Assembly: GCA_017510065.1 (NCBI GenBank)
Contig: JAFWOB010000165.1
Coordinates: 1 to 51,422 of the forward strand
DNA length: 51,422 nucleotides
Source of the DNA: Parasporobacterium sp.
Lineage (GTDB): Bacteria > Bacillota > Clostridia > Lachnospirales > Lachnospiraceae
Direction: 5' to 3'
In this document: positions 25,425 to 34,626 of the stretch, piece after piece
How positions within the stretch are numbered: position 1 is the stretch's first letter
How the letters are laid out: each line of letters opens with the position of its first letter
The notes under the pieces: generated by a model
What the model was told of the DNA's origin: nothing
The model's input: the letters and a program-made list of their open reading frames with translations, nothing else
The model's database searches: none
Program-made: the position numbers and the translations under genes

Positions 25425-26933
25425 CTAGATCATATACTCAATAATATCTGTCTGCTTCAGGTCAGCGGAACGTTCCATTTCGGCTGTCACTTCAAAGTCT
25501 TTCATGATGATCAGACGGTCTGACATTCCGATCAGTTCGGAAAGCTCTTCCGAGATCATGAGGATAGCTTTGCCTTCATTCTTCATCTGCTCGATCAGGG
25601 AGTACATGGCCTGCTTGACGCCGATATCCACGCCACGGGTCGGACAATCCATGATAATGACATCGGATCCTTTTGCCGTCCATTTTGCGAAGGAGACTTT
25701 CTGCTTGTTGCCACCGGAAAGGGTATTTACATACTGTTTGCCGCTGCCGCATTTGATCCGAAATGTTTCGATCTGTGCATCAGACAGTTTCTTCTCGTCT
25801 TTCGGCCTGATAAATCCGCCCCTTGTCAGGGATGTCAGAGAAGGAAGCACGATATTGGTCTGGATCGGCGCATCCAGGATGATGGCTTCCAGATCACGGT
25901 TCTTGCTGATATAACCAATACCGGATTCGATCGCCTGCAGGCAGTTTTTGATCGGTTTGCCATTTCTTAACACCTGTCCTTTTTCCAGCTTCTGAAGTCC
26001 ATAGGCAGCTTTCCCGATCTCATGCATGCCGCATCCGGAAAGGCCTCCCATTCCGACGATCTCGCCTTTTCGAAGCTGCAGGGAGAAATGTCTGATCGGG
26101 CCAAAGGCAATGTCTTTCAGCTCCAGTGCCACTTCGTCCTGGTGAGACGGAATAAAATCTTCCCGGAAGTATTTTTCACCGATCTCACGGCCTACCATCA
26201 TCAGACGGATCTTCTGTACGGCATCCGGAGCGTCCATTTCCTCCCTGGTAAGATGACCGATGATATCCCCGTCCCTGAGGACTGTTAATACATTGCACTG
26301 TTCCAGGATCTCATCCATGTCGTGAGAGACAAACACGACCGCCTTGTTTTCTTCTTCTGCCATCTTATGGATCAGTTTATAAAGGATCTCACGGCCTTCA
26401 TGAGACAGAGCCGTGGTGGTCTCATCCACGACCAGGATCTGGGTGTCTTCCGTCACGCAGCGGACGATCTCGATCAGCTTGCGGTCTTCAAAGGTCAGCC
26501 GGTCGATGGGATCCCTGCCTCTGATATTGGTCACGCCGAATCTGTCCAGCAGTTCATTGGCCTTTTTATACATGCTTGCCATGTTGATCAGACCGCCTTT
26601 GGAAAACATTTTTTCCTGGCCTGCAAACAGGTTCTGGGCTACCGTTACATGAGGAATTGTGTTTGCCTCCTGCAGTATCATGGAGATCCCATGCTGCTGA
26701 GATTCCACCATACTCTTCGGTTCCCATTTCTGTCCTTTGTAAAACATCTCTCCGCTGGTGGCAGGCTGCATACCTGCTGCGATGGACATGATCGTGGATT
26801 TCCCGGAACCGTTTTCTCCGATCAGGCCCCGGATTTCCCCCCGGCAGACCTGAAAATCCACGTCTTTCAAAGCAATGGTAGGTCCAAAGGCCTTGTGCAT
26901 ATGCTTTGCTTCAAACAAGACTTCTTTTGCCAT
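25425..26933 (-). CDS. Sugar ABC transporter ATPase (RbsA/MglA-like)
   Basis: A 502-residue ATPase with two ABC domains, as in RbsA, MglA and XylG. The first half has Walker A GENGSGKST (39-47) and Walker B VVDETTTALS; its signature motif is degenerate (TFEDRKLIE). The second half has a degenerate Walker A (GLSGCGMHE), an intact LSGGNKQK signature and DCPTRGVDIG. This asymmetric split between sites is normal in the family. GGGAGG precedes the start. A long hairpin separates it from the binding-protein gene upstream. Confidence 0.94.
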   Translation of the reverse strand: MAKEVLFEAKHMHKAFGPTIALKDVDFQVCRGEIRGLIGENGSGKSTIMSIAAGMQPATSGEMFYKGQKWEPKSMVESQQHGISMILQEANTIPHVTVAQNLFAGQEKMFSKGGLINMASMYKKANELLDRFGVTNIRGRDPIDRLTFEDRKLIEIVRCVTEDTQILVVDETTTALSHEGREILYKLIHKMAEEENKAVVFVSHDMDEILEQCNVLTVLRDGDIIGHLTREEMDAPDAVQKIRLMMVGREIGEKYFREDFIPSHQDEVALELKDIAFGPIRHFSLQLRKGEIVGMGGLSGCGMHEIGKAAYGLQKLEKGQVLRNGKPIKNCLQAIESGIGYISKNRDLEAIILDAPIQTNIVLPSLTSLTRGGFIRPKDEKKLSDAQIETFRIKCGSGKQYVNTLSGGNKQKVSFAKWTAKGSDVIIMDCPTRGVDIGVKQAMYSLIEQMKNEGKAILMISEELSELIGMSDRLIIMKDFEVTAEMERSADLKQTDIIEYMI

Positions 26934-27009
26934 AAGTTCCTCCCGATTATTGTGATAACAAGTGTTTTTGAAACACGCTCTTTTACTGACAGTATCTTTA
27001 TTCTTAAAC

Positions 27010-27038
27010 AGGCTGCCACAGGAACCCCATGGCAGCCT
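27010..27038 (-). terminator. Intercistronic hairpin after the binding-protein gene
   Basis: AGGCTGCCA (27010-27018) pairs with TGGCAGCCT (27030-27038). On the minus strand only a weak T-run follows. It lies between the binding-protein and ATPase genes, where a partial terminator or mRNA-stabilising hairpin would give excess binding protein. Confidence 0.65.
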
Positions 27039-27061
27039 GCTGTAAACCTGTCAGGACTGTA

Positions 27062-28258
27062 TTATTCAGCTTCCAGAGGATCCGGTCCGAGAAGGGACGC
27101 ATCATGGAACACTGCTTTCAGCTGTTCATAAGTAGCTTCCGGATTGTTCTTCTTGCAAAGTTCATTGACAACCATATCCACCGGGATCTGGGCCAGGGAA
27201 GCATCCGGCTTGCCCAGAAGAGACTTGCTCATGACCGCCTCGATATCAGCATCGCTGTCGATGATATATTCGAACGCGTCGATTCTTTCCACAGTGAGAT
27301 CGTCAAACTGGTTGCCGCTGATGGCGTTGTCCAGCAGGACCAGTGCGTATGCGGGATCTTCCGCCGGAGATACGGTAACGCAGGAGATCACTTTGCCTTC
27401 GCTGTCGCCGATTGCTCCGATGATGGAAGCATCTGTATCAAATCCACTGGTGACCAGCTTCATGGCCGGATTGCACATACCGTTGGCAATGGCGCTTGTC
27501 AGCTGTGGGAAGATAAACATGATGCCTGCGCAGAATCCCATGATCGCGTCAACGTTTCCATTGTCGCCATCCAGGAACCAGGAATCTTCCACCGGAGAGA
27601 ACATCAATGTGGTAACATCACCTACGATCTCGATCTTGTCTTCATCAGCTGCGGTAGCATTGTACTCTTCTACCATTCCTTTGAAAGCACCTGCTGCCAC
27701 TTCCAGGTTCGGGTATGCAAAGCCCGGGAAATTGATCAGGGCTACTTTTTTATAGCCTTTTTCAATACACTGATCAAAGTAGGCTTTTGCTGTATCAGCA
27801 CCGTCGATATGGCCGTCTGCAATGGTTCCAAGGAAATGATCATTTTCCAGAACACCTGCATTCTCTCCGCCTTCGCCGAATACGGAATTCATATCGGTAT
27901 TGTAGCCTGCTACATACAGATCCGGATATTCTTCCATGATTGCCTGAAGGCCGCCGTCCTGGCTGGCGATAAGACCTACCACATCATTGGTCATGCCGTT
28001 CTTTACTGCCTGGAGATTGCCGGCTGCATCGTTGAAGCCGTCTCCATAAACAACCGTAAACTTGTAACCCAATGCATTGCAGAGCTCTGTTAAATATGCT
28101 ACTGCAGAATCATACTGTGCGCCTGCGGTCAGGTTGGACAGCCACATAATCGTGCCGCCTTCTGCCGGTGCTTCTGCTGCCATCGTGGGTGCTGCACAAG
28201 CCAGAAGTGCAACTGCTGCCACGATCGCCAATACACGTTTCATGATACCTTTCTTCAT
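27062..28258 (-). CDS. Sugar ABC transporter substrate-binding protein
   Basis: A 398-residue type-1 periplasmic-binding-fold protein. The signal sequence reads MKKGIMKRVLAIVAAVALLA, followed by C, which gives a plausible lipobox (LLAC), then AAPTMAAEAPAEGG. The mature part has the two-lobe sugar-binding layout. I chose the ATG at 28258, with AGGAGG 8 bases upstream; the frame extends 7 codons further without a site. It is the first gene of a minus-strand operon running down to 16664, expressed from a promoter whose spacer is a perfect palindrome. The sugar bound is unknown, probably a rhamnose- or hexosamine-containing oligosaccharide. Confidence 0.9.
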   Translation of the reverse strand: MKKGIMKRVLAIVAAVALLACAAPTMAAEAPAEGGTIMWLSNLTAGAQYDSAVAYLTELCNALGYKFTVVYGDGFNDAAGNLQAVKNGMTNDVVGLIASQDGGLQAIMEEYPDLYVAGYNTDMNSVFGEGGENAGVLENDHFLGTIADGHIDGADTAKAYFDQCIEKGYKKVALINFPGFAYPNLEVAAGAFKGMVEEYNATAADEDKIEIVGDVTTLMFSPVEDSWFLDGDNGNVDAIMGFCAGIMFIFPQLTSAIANGMCNPAMKLVTSGFDTDASIIGAIGDSEGKVISCVTVSPAEDPAYALVLLDNAISGNQFDDLTVERIDAFEYIIDSDADIEAVMSKSLLGKPDASLAQIPVDMVVNELCKKNNPEATYEQLKAVFHDASLLGPDPLEAE

Positions 28259-28326
28259 TTTGTCAAACCTCCTGAACAAATAATCATTTTTTTCGGTTAT
28301 GCTTATCTTATATTAAAAAAAGCCAT

Positions 28327-28349
28327 ATTATAATGGAAAATCTTTTCCA
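28327..28349 (-). promoter_or_regulatory. Glycan operon promoter with palindromic spacer
   Basis: A perfect TATAAT (28332-28327 on the minus strand) has no -35 match, as expected for an activator-dependent promoter. The region where the spacer lies is a perfect inverted repeat TGGAAAA-TC-TTTTCCA (28334-28349), placed as an operator. The AraC regulator gene lies just upstream. The rest of the gap (28350-28420) is AT-rich with no further signal. Confidence 0.6.
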
Positions 28350-28423
28350 CTTTTGTTGTTTTTCTTTTAATCTTTTTGCAAGCTCAATAAAATGCGACCA
28401 TTTTGATTAACAATCTGATGTTC

Positions 28424-28469
28424 CCAAAATAAAAAAATGCTGTTTTGCATTATATTGCTAGCAGCATTT
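28424..28469 (-). terminator. Terminator of the AraC regulator gene
   Basis: AAATGCTG (28435-28442) and CAGCATTT (28462-28469) form a stem with a 19-base loop, followed on the minus strand by a long T-run. It separates the AraC gene from the glycan operon promoter. Confidence 0.7.
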
Positions 28470-28529
28470 CTTTCATATGCATTATTATCATGCATAGATT
28501 AATTCAAGAAAAGAAACTTCATGGTGTTT

Positions 28530-29588
28530 TCACAGAGTACCATCCTGCGTATGCCCAAATCTCTGCCGGTATTCTGCCGGCGTCATCCCATATTGTTTTT
28601 TAAATGCTTTATGAAAATACGTCCGGTCCTCATATCCGGACTGTTCGCTGATCTCGTTGATGGACAAGCGACTGGTTTCAAGCATTCCTGCAGCATGTTT
28701 CAATCGGGCAGTCTTCAGGATCTGTGAAAAACCGCTGCCGGTATACAATGTGATGATGCGCGACAGATACGACTCGGAATAATTGAAATCCCTGGACAGC
28801 TGCGCGAGAGTGACCGTTTTATAATGATCCTGGATATAACGCAGGATCGGAAGGATCTTTCTGTCAGTTTCTCCGATATTGGAACCGGTGAAAAAATCAT
28901 ATTCATGATCGTTCAGAAGATAGATAAAGAATTCTTCCAGCTTCGTGATGATCAGCCTGTTCTTAAGGCGCATTTCGGAATCATAGATTTCCATCATGGA
29001 CATGACCACAGCCGATAATACTTCTTTATTCTCTGTCCTGCAGTAGATATACGGATAATAGGAATTGCACATCAGCACTCTGGAGAAAAACTCGGAGATA
29101 ATGTCTTCCTTATTCAGTAATCCGATAAAGACAGAACAAAACGTTTCCATCCGGATCAGGATATTGACAATAACTGTTTCATCATCATAGACAGCTATCT
29201 CATGTTCTGTTTCCGGTGCAATAAAGCACACATCTCCTCCATACAGAATCAGGTCCTGCCCTCCTATCGTCTGCCGCAAAGTCCCGGAAATCACATACTG
29301 CAGTTCAAAGAACCTGTGTTTATGTTTATACAGAGGCATATAACGAGGATGCGTATTCATAAATACATCCGCCCCTTCGCAGAAAAACAGTTCATCATCC
29401 AAAGATTCTCCGTCTTCAATATGCTGCATGATCTGCCGGAACGCCAGTTCATCTTCCGGTGCCGGAAACAGCAGTTGTGAAAGATACCGGTCTTTCCCGA
29501 TCTGCCCCAGTGCCTGAGAGGGATTCCATCCCTTCTCGTAAACATATTTAAAGCTCTTCTCCAACGGAGTCAATTTCTGCTTCTCCAT
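28530..29588 (-). CDS. AraC-family transcriptional regulator
   Basis: A 352-residue regulator. The N-terminal half is a cupin-like sensing domain (about 75-200, with YKHKHRFFELQYVISG and PETEHEIAVYDD). The C-terminal half has two helix-turn-helix units (about 240-345): LAQLSRDFNYSESYLSRII, then INEISEQSGYEDRTYFHKAF and the closing FKKQYGMTPAEYRQRF. It lies directly upstream of the glycan ABC operon on the same strand, with its own promoter and terminator, and is the best candidate for its activator. It likely binds a sugar from the same pathway. Confidence 0.92.
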   Translation of the reverse strand: MEKQKLTPLEKSFKYVYEKGWNPSQALGQIGKDRYLSQLLFPAPEDELAFRQIMQHIEDGESLDDELFFCEGADVFMNTHPRYMPLYKHKHRFFELQYVISGTLRQTIGGQDLILYGGDVCFIAPETEHEIAVYDDETVIVNILIRMETFCSVFIGLLNKEDIISEFFSRVLMCNSYYPYIYCRTENKEVLSAVVMSMMEIYDSEMRLKNRLIITKLEEFFIYLLNDHEYDFFTGSNIGETDRKILPILRYIQDHYKTVTLAQLSRDFNYSESYLSRIITLYTGSGFSQILKTARLKHAAGMLETSRLSINEISEQSGYEDRTYFHKAFKKQYGMTPAEYRQRFGHTQDGTL

Positions 29589-29640
29589 ATAATACCGGCT
29601 GTTCTCTTTCTATGATTCGCTAAAAAAATGCTGCTTATTA

Positions 29641-29669
29641 AGTCTAATGCAGTAAAAATATGATGTCAA
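29641..29669 (-). promoter_or_regulatory. Promoter of the AraC regulator gene
   Basis: Minus-strand TTGACA (29669-29664) and TAGACT (29646-29641) are 17 bp apart. It lies back to back with the plus-strand promoter that starts 9 bp away, so one regulator bound between them could affect both. Confidence 0.65.
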
Positions 29670-29678
29670 TGTACCGAA

Positions 29679-29707
29679 TTGCACCCGGAACCGGAATCTG
29701 ATATGAT
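29679..29707 (+). promoter_or_regulatory. Promoter of the AraC-GH39 gene
   Basis: TTGCAC (29679-29684) and TATGAT (29702-29707) are 17 bp apart, about 44 bp upstream of the start codon. This argues against any start codon upstream of 29740. Confidence 0.65.
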
Positions 29708-29750
29708 TTTTATGACAATAATGTCCGGATACTTCAGGAGGATCATGAGC

Positions 29751-32290
29751 ATGCCTGACAAACAAAGATCATCAACAGACAGCAATATTCTGCCGTTTCA
29801 ATTGAGTATCGCAGATCAATCTGAGAGTACGCGTCAGTGGAAGACCCAGTCCCAGCTGTTCTTCCTTCTTTCCGGTTCTGCCGAAGTGACGATCGAAAGC
29901 GAAAAATACAAAGTAAAAAGCGAAGATGTGTTTCTGATCAATTCCAATGATATCTATCAGATCATCGGAAAAGCATGGAAAATGCTGGTGGTCTCTTTCC
30001 GTCCTGACAAACTTGCGCCGTCAGGAGCTGCTGCCGTTGCCAGGTTTGACCTCTGCTCCGCAGGAGACACCTACAATACTGCTTATGATTTCGTCCGATA
30101 CTGCATCGCTCAGCTTGCATCTCTTTCGTCCAGGAAAGAGCCCTTTTACAGCGCGCAAAGTATCTTTTTTGCTCTTTTCAGCCATTTGTCCTCCAATTTT
30201 CCTGCACTGCCTTCTCAGACCTCAGGGGCAAACCGGCTGGCCAGGGAACGCCTGACAAAGATCCTGAATTATATCGACAGGCAGTATAAAGACTGCTTGA
30301 CGTTAAATGAAACTGCTGAACATTTTGGTCTTTCGAGCCCGTATTTATCAGCCTTCTTTAAAAAACAGACGGGACAGGCTTTTATGGAGTATTACAACGA
30401 GATCCGTCTCCGGCACGCCGTGGACGAAATGCTGACCGGAACGGATTCGATCGAAACGATCGCCCAGAATAACGGGTTTCGCGATCCCCGGGCATTTACT
30501 TCCCTGTTCCAGAAAAAATACCAGATGCTTCCCAATCGTTACCGGAGAGAATTTCGACGCGAGGTTTCAGAAAGTCCGGACACTGCAGGCGTATCCGGGT
30601 CCGGCAGTCTTTATAATGCCGGGATTGCATCCATGTTGACAGCTTTTCCAAGCCTTCTTAAGTATCGATCCGTATTTCGGGAAGAAACTGACTTTCTCGT
30701 GGAATTAAGCGACAACTCGCGTATCATCGATGCCGGATCCCTGCAATTTGATGCAGCGGGAACGCACCTTAATCACAACTATCATACTATGATCTGCGTC
30801 GGGAATGCCAAGCAGTTCCTGTATGAAGAGATCCGGGAAATGCTTCGCCGGGTGCAGCAGGAAATCCATTTTAAATATGTGAAGTTTCACGGCATCCTGT
30901 CGGATGATATGATGGTTTATTCAGAGGATTCCCACGGAATCCCCCATTACTCCTTCACATTTATCGATAAAGTGATTGATTTTATGCTGAGTATCGATCT
31001 GCGCCCTCTTTGCCAGCTTTCTTTCATGCCGATTGCCCTGGCGGAAGACCCTTCCCGTCTGGTGGATTATTATCATTATAATACCTCCCCTCCCAAGAGT
31101 CTGAAAAAATGGATCGACCTGGTAACGGCATTTACAAAGCATCTGATCAGCCGATACGGAGAGGATGAGGTAAGTTCCTGGCCTTTCTGTGTATGGAACG
31201 AACCGGACGAAACAGTGGACCAGTTTGCATGGGATGACAGGGAGCGTTTTTTCGATTTTTATTATCAGACCTTCCGGGCTGTTAAGAACGTATGCCCGGG
31301 AATTGCTTTCGGAACGCCGTCCTTTCTCCTGGCCGTCCAGAAAGAACAGGGCTGGGTTGGTGATTTTTTCAAATATCTGAAAGTGCATGACTGTGATGTG
31401 GATTTTCTGAATGTCCACTATTATGACAACAGCTTGTTTGCTGAGGATGCTGCAGACCGTGTCCGGGGAGAACGGGGCTATTCCGTGGAAAATATGGAGC
31501 GATCCTTCCCCCTGACGGTGGATCCCTACGCCTTTGTCAAATTCATCGATAATGTAAAGGCGCTGTTAAGAAAACACAATATGCGCCATCTGCCCGTCTA
31601 TCTGACTGAATGGAACCTGACCATTTCCCATCGGGATCTGATCAACGATACCTGCTTCAAATCCTGTCACCTGGTGAAAAATCTGCTGGAAACTATGACC
31701 GCCTGAATTCCTTTGGCTACTGGTGCCTGACGGACTTTGAAGAAGAACTTCAGGTCCCTGCCGATCTGTATCACGGAGGGCTGGGGCTTTTCACTTACAA
31801 CGGAATCCCAAAAGCCAATTATAACGCGTTCCGTTTACTGGGAAGGCTGGGAGATGAACTGCTTGCGAAAGGAGACGGCTATTTTATCACCCGGAAAGAT
31901 CATGTGATCGTAATCCTTCTGTACAATTATGAGCATTACTCAAAGCTCTTTGCAACGGGTTTCAGATCCAATCAGAACAGCACCGACCGCTATACCGCTT
32001 TTGAAGAAATGAGCACGGCACAGTTTACGGTCCGTTTGACGGAGCTTCCTTATCAGAAAGCTCTGATAAAAGAACGGTTTGTCAATCAGGCAGCCGGCAG
32101 CAGCTACGACGCCTGGGCCAGAATGGGGTCTTTGCCTGTAGAATCGGAAGATGATATGGAAATCCTGATGCAGCAGTCCGTTCCCGGTCTGTATCTGCAT
32201 CAGGAAACTGTTGAAAACGGCGAATTAACACTGCATACCCGCATGGCACCTCTCGAGATCCGCCTTCTTGAGATCGAACCGATCGGATGA
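29751..32290 (+). pseudogene. AraC regulator fused to GH39-like domain, one-base frameshift
   Basis: An AraC-type N-terminal half (cupin about 30-105, HTH pair about 180-275 with TLNETAEHFGLSSPYLSAFF) is fused to a GH39 beta-xylosidase-like TIM barrel. The barrel has the acid/base Glu in VWNEPDE and the nucleophile Glu in LTEWNLT, then a C-terminal beta domain. The frame breaks at AAA 31690-31692: one more A restores HLVKNLLENYDRLNSFGYW and about 200 further residues to 32290. Corrected length is about 846 residues. The start at 29751 lies 9 bases after AGGAGG; ATG 29745 is also possible. Such AraC-GH39 proteins occur in Clostridia and probably sense sugars with the enzyme-like domain. The one-base loss may be an assembly error. 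Confidence 0.85.
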
Positions 32291-32323
32291 TTCTTCCAGA
32301 AGAAATGCTCTGTCATGTAAGGA

Positions 32324-33691
32324 TCAAAGTGCCTCCTCGATGGCTGCATAGATCGTGCGTACCGCTTCTTCATATTTTTCTTCCTGCACGCCGATCAGAA
32401 GGTTCAGCTTTCCGGCGCCCTGGTTGATGGTGGAGATCAGGATCCCTGCTTCTGTCAGGGATCTTAAGACCCTGACATTGGCATCGCTGGACTCGGTTCC
32501 TTTCTCCCCTATCACAGCGATCATCGCCAGGTTCTCAGTCAGTCCCAGAAAATCAGGATCCAGCTTGCTGCGGATCTCTTCAAAAAGGTCTTCTTTACAC
32601 GTCGCAAGAAGATCGCTCCGGATCACCAATGTAACCGTATCGATCCCCGTCAGGCACTGCTCAAAAGGAAGCTGGCGATTTTTCAGGATATCCAGCATCA
32701 CCGCGGTAAATCCAGATTCATCACTGACCATAACCTTTTCTACCTGGATGACAGACATACCGATCCTTCCCGCTACGGCAATGATCGGATATTTGGTTTC
32801 TCCGGAAGGAAGTTTTCGGACGATCATGGTGCCAGCATCTTCCGGCCGGTCTGTATTTCTGATGTTAATAGGAATATCCAGATCCGATACGGGAAGAACC
32901 GCGTCTGTATGAAGTACCGAAGCTCCCATATAGGAAAGGGTCCGCAGTTCCCGGTAGCTGACATAACGGACTGATTTCGGAGAGTCAACGATACGGGGAT
33001 CCGCCGCCAGAAGACCTGACACATCGGTCCAGTTCTCATACAGATCCGCACGCACCGCGGCTGCCGCAAGGCTTCCCGTCACATCCGATCCGCCCCTGGA
33101 AAAGGTATGGATCGTTCCTTTCATATCCGCTCCGTAAAACCCGGCGATCACTGCATTTTTCAAAGGCCGCAGAGATGCTCCCAGAGTCCTTAAGGTCATG
33201 GGAAGATTCAGTTTTCCGTTCTCCTCAAAGCAGACGCACCATTCCGGATCCACAAAGGTATAATCCAGATAAGCCGCCATAAGCCGGGCATTCAAATATT
33301 CTCCCCGGCTGACAATATAGGCTTTCCGGGTTTCCATCCAGTATGGATCGCATTTTCTGTCCTTCCCTGCTCCTGCAGTTTCCGCCAGATAGGCTCTTAA
33401 TGGCTCGATCTCTTCGCTGATTTTAAGATCCAGTTCAAGTTCTTCCGCCATTTCCCGGAACCGCTCCTGCACCAGCTGAAGATCCTGCTCATAGTCTGTG
33501 CCTTTCACCGCTGCTTCATAGCACCGCAGCAGAAGATCTGTGACCTTACTGTCTTTGGAAGATCGTTTTCCGGGTGCGGATACCACAATATACCTCCGGT
33601 CCGGATCGGACAGAATGATCTTACCGGTCTTTCTGATCTGCTGCGCATCCGCCAGTGATGTTCCCCCGAATTTTGCGACTACCGTTCTCAT
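32324..33691 (-). CDS. Aspartate kinase
   Basis: A 455-residue aspartokinase, first step of the aspartate family pathway to Lys, Met and Thr. KFGGTS is at residues 8-13; SRGEYLNARL and SRGGSDVTGSL are the aspartate and ATP site motifs; two ACT domains occupy about 300-455 for feedback control. Length suits the monofunctional class. GGGGAA precedes the ATG. It is convergent with the AraC-GH39 gene and follows the DUF1638 gene by 25 bases, so the two may share a transcript. Which isozyme (lysC type or other) cannot be decided. Confidence 0.94.
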   Translation of the reverse strand: MRTVVAKFGGTSLADAQQIRKTGKIILSDPDRRYIVVSAPGKRSSKDSKVTDLLLRCYEAAVKGTDYEQDLQLVQERFREMAEELELDLKISEEIEPLRAYLAETAGAGKDRKCDPYWMETRKAYIVSRGEYLNARLMAAYLDYTFVDPEWCVCFEENGKLNLPMTLRTLGASLRPLKNAVIAGFYGADMKGTIHTFSRGGSDVTGSLAAAAVRADLYENWTDVSGLLAADPRIVDSPKSVRYVSYRELRTLSYMGASVLHTDAVLPVSDLDIPINIRNTDRPEDAGTMIVRKLPSGETKYPIIAVAGRIGMSVIQVEKVMVSDESGFTAVMLDILKNRQLPFEQCLTGIDTVTLVIRSDLLATCKEDLFEEIRSKLDPDFLGLTENLAMIAVIGEKGTESSDANVRVLRSLTEAGILISTINQGAGKLNLLIGVQEEKYEEAVRTIYAAIEEAL

Positions 33692-33716
33692 TGTATTCCC
33701 CTTATTATTACCTGAC

Positions 33717-34487
33717 TCATCTGGTCCGCTTTATTATCTGTATATCATTTGTCGGAACGGCCGTTTCTCCCGGTTCCAGGATGACAAAGTCTTCCTCGTT
33801 CCAGTCTCCGTTCAGAAACCGTTCCAGCAGAGACATACTGCCTTCGACCTCATGGTACTGCCACCCATAGAAATCGGCCGCTTTTCTGGTGATCTCCCGA
33901 TAACGGTTATTGTTGATATAAGGCATCCGGATATAGGCGGCATTGTGATAATTATGCAGCCCTTCCAGGTTTTCCATCAGGTATTCGATGGTGTCCTCAT
34001 CATATCCCTGCTCTTCAAACATTCGGATCATCCCATTATGCCGTTCTTCTCCGGGCATGCTGGAATTCTCAATCCAGTCGGCCGTGTACCAGTAACAGCC
34101 CGGGATCTCACGGAAATACTTCGCGTAAGCTTCCTTAGAGCCCAGAAACAGCGTAATACAATCATGCGCTTTCGGGATCACAATACGGTGTTTCCTTGCC
34201 GTCAGCCCTGCAGCCGCATTGGAGCATAGTCCATACCCCAGAAGGATCGCATCGAAATCGCCGGGGATCCCGTCATGATGACCGCCCAGATCATTCATTT
34301 TATTGGTATGCACATCCTCGCCGGACTCTATCAGGTCGATCTCTTTCTGCAGCAGTGCATGCAGCTCTTCCGGAACATTGTGTTCCCCCTGCCGGATCCA
34401 AGTGATATCAACAATATTATCTGTTCTGCTGCAGATACTGGAAACAGCCCGAAAGAAGACTTTGCAGGCGATCAGTTTCAATCTCAT
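33717..34487 (-). CDS. DUF1638 domain-containing protein
   Basis: A 256-residue protein of unknown function. It has the family landmarks: LKLIACKVFFRAV at the start, LLGYGLCSNAAAGL (about 82-95), IPKAHDCITLFLGSKEAY and PGCYWYTADW. Conserved Cys and His (C90, H107, C109) may bind metal or thiolate. Family members are often found near corrinoid or UroD-type methyltransferases in anaerobes, as far as I recall; one UroD-fold gene occurs in this window but 14 kb away. An extended -10 promoter is seen upstream. Confidence 0.8.
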   Translation of the reverse strand: MRLKLIACKVFFRAVSSICSRTDNIVDITWIRQGEHNVPEELHALLQKEIDLIESGEDVHTNKMNDLGGHHDGIPGDFDAILLGYGLCSNAAAGLTARKHRIVIPKAHDCITLFLGSKEAYAKYFREIPGCYWYTADWIENSSMPGEERHNGMIRMFEEQGYDEDTIEYLMENLEGLHNYHNAAYIRMPYINNNRYREITRKAADFYGWQYHEVEGSMSLLERFLNGDWNEEDFVILEPGETAVPTNDIQIIKRTR

Positions 34488-34543
34488 AGTTTTCGTATCC
34501 CCGTCTGATTATTTTCACATCAGTACTTGTAAACTACAAAAGT

Positions 34544-34552
34544 ATTATAACA
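34544..34552 (-). promoter_or_regulatory. Extended -10 promoter of the DUF1638 gene
   Basis: On the minus strand TGT precedes a perfect TATAAT (34549-34544). A nearby inverted repeat TTGTA-AAC-TACAA type (34527-34539) may be an operator. The 139-bp gap is shared with the divergent thioesterase gene. Confidence 0.5.
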
Positions 34553-34626
34553 CGGCACATGACAATTGAGTACTGTTCCTTCTGCCGGCATTGTAGTATA
34601 GTATGAAAAAACGCAGGAGATAAGCG

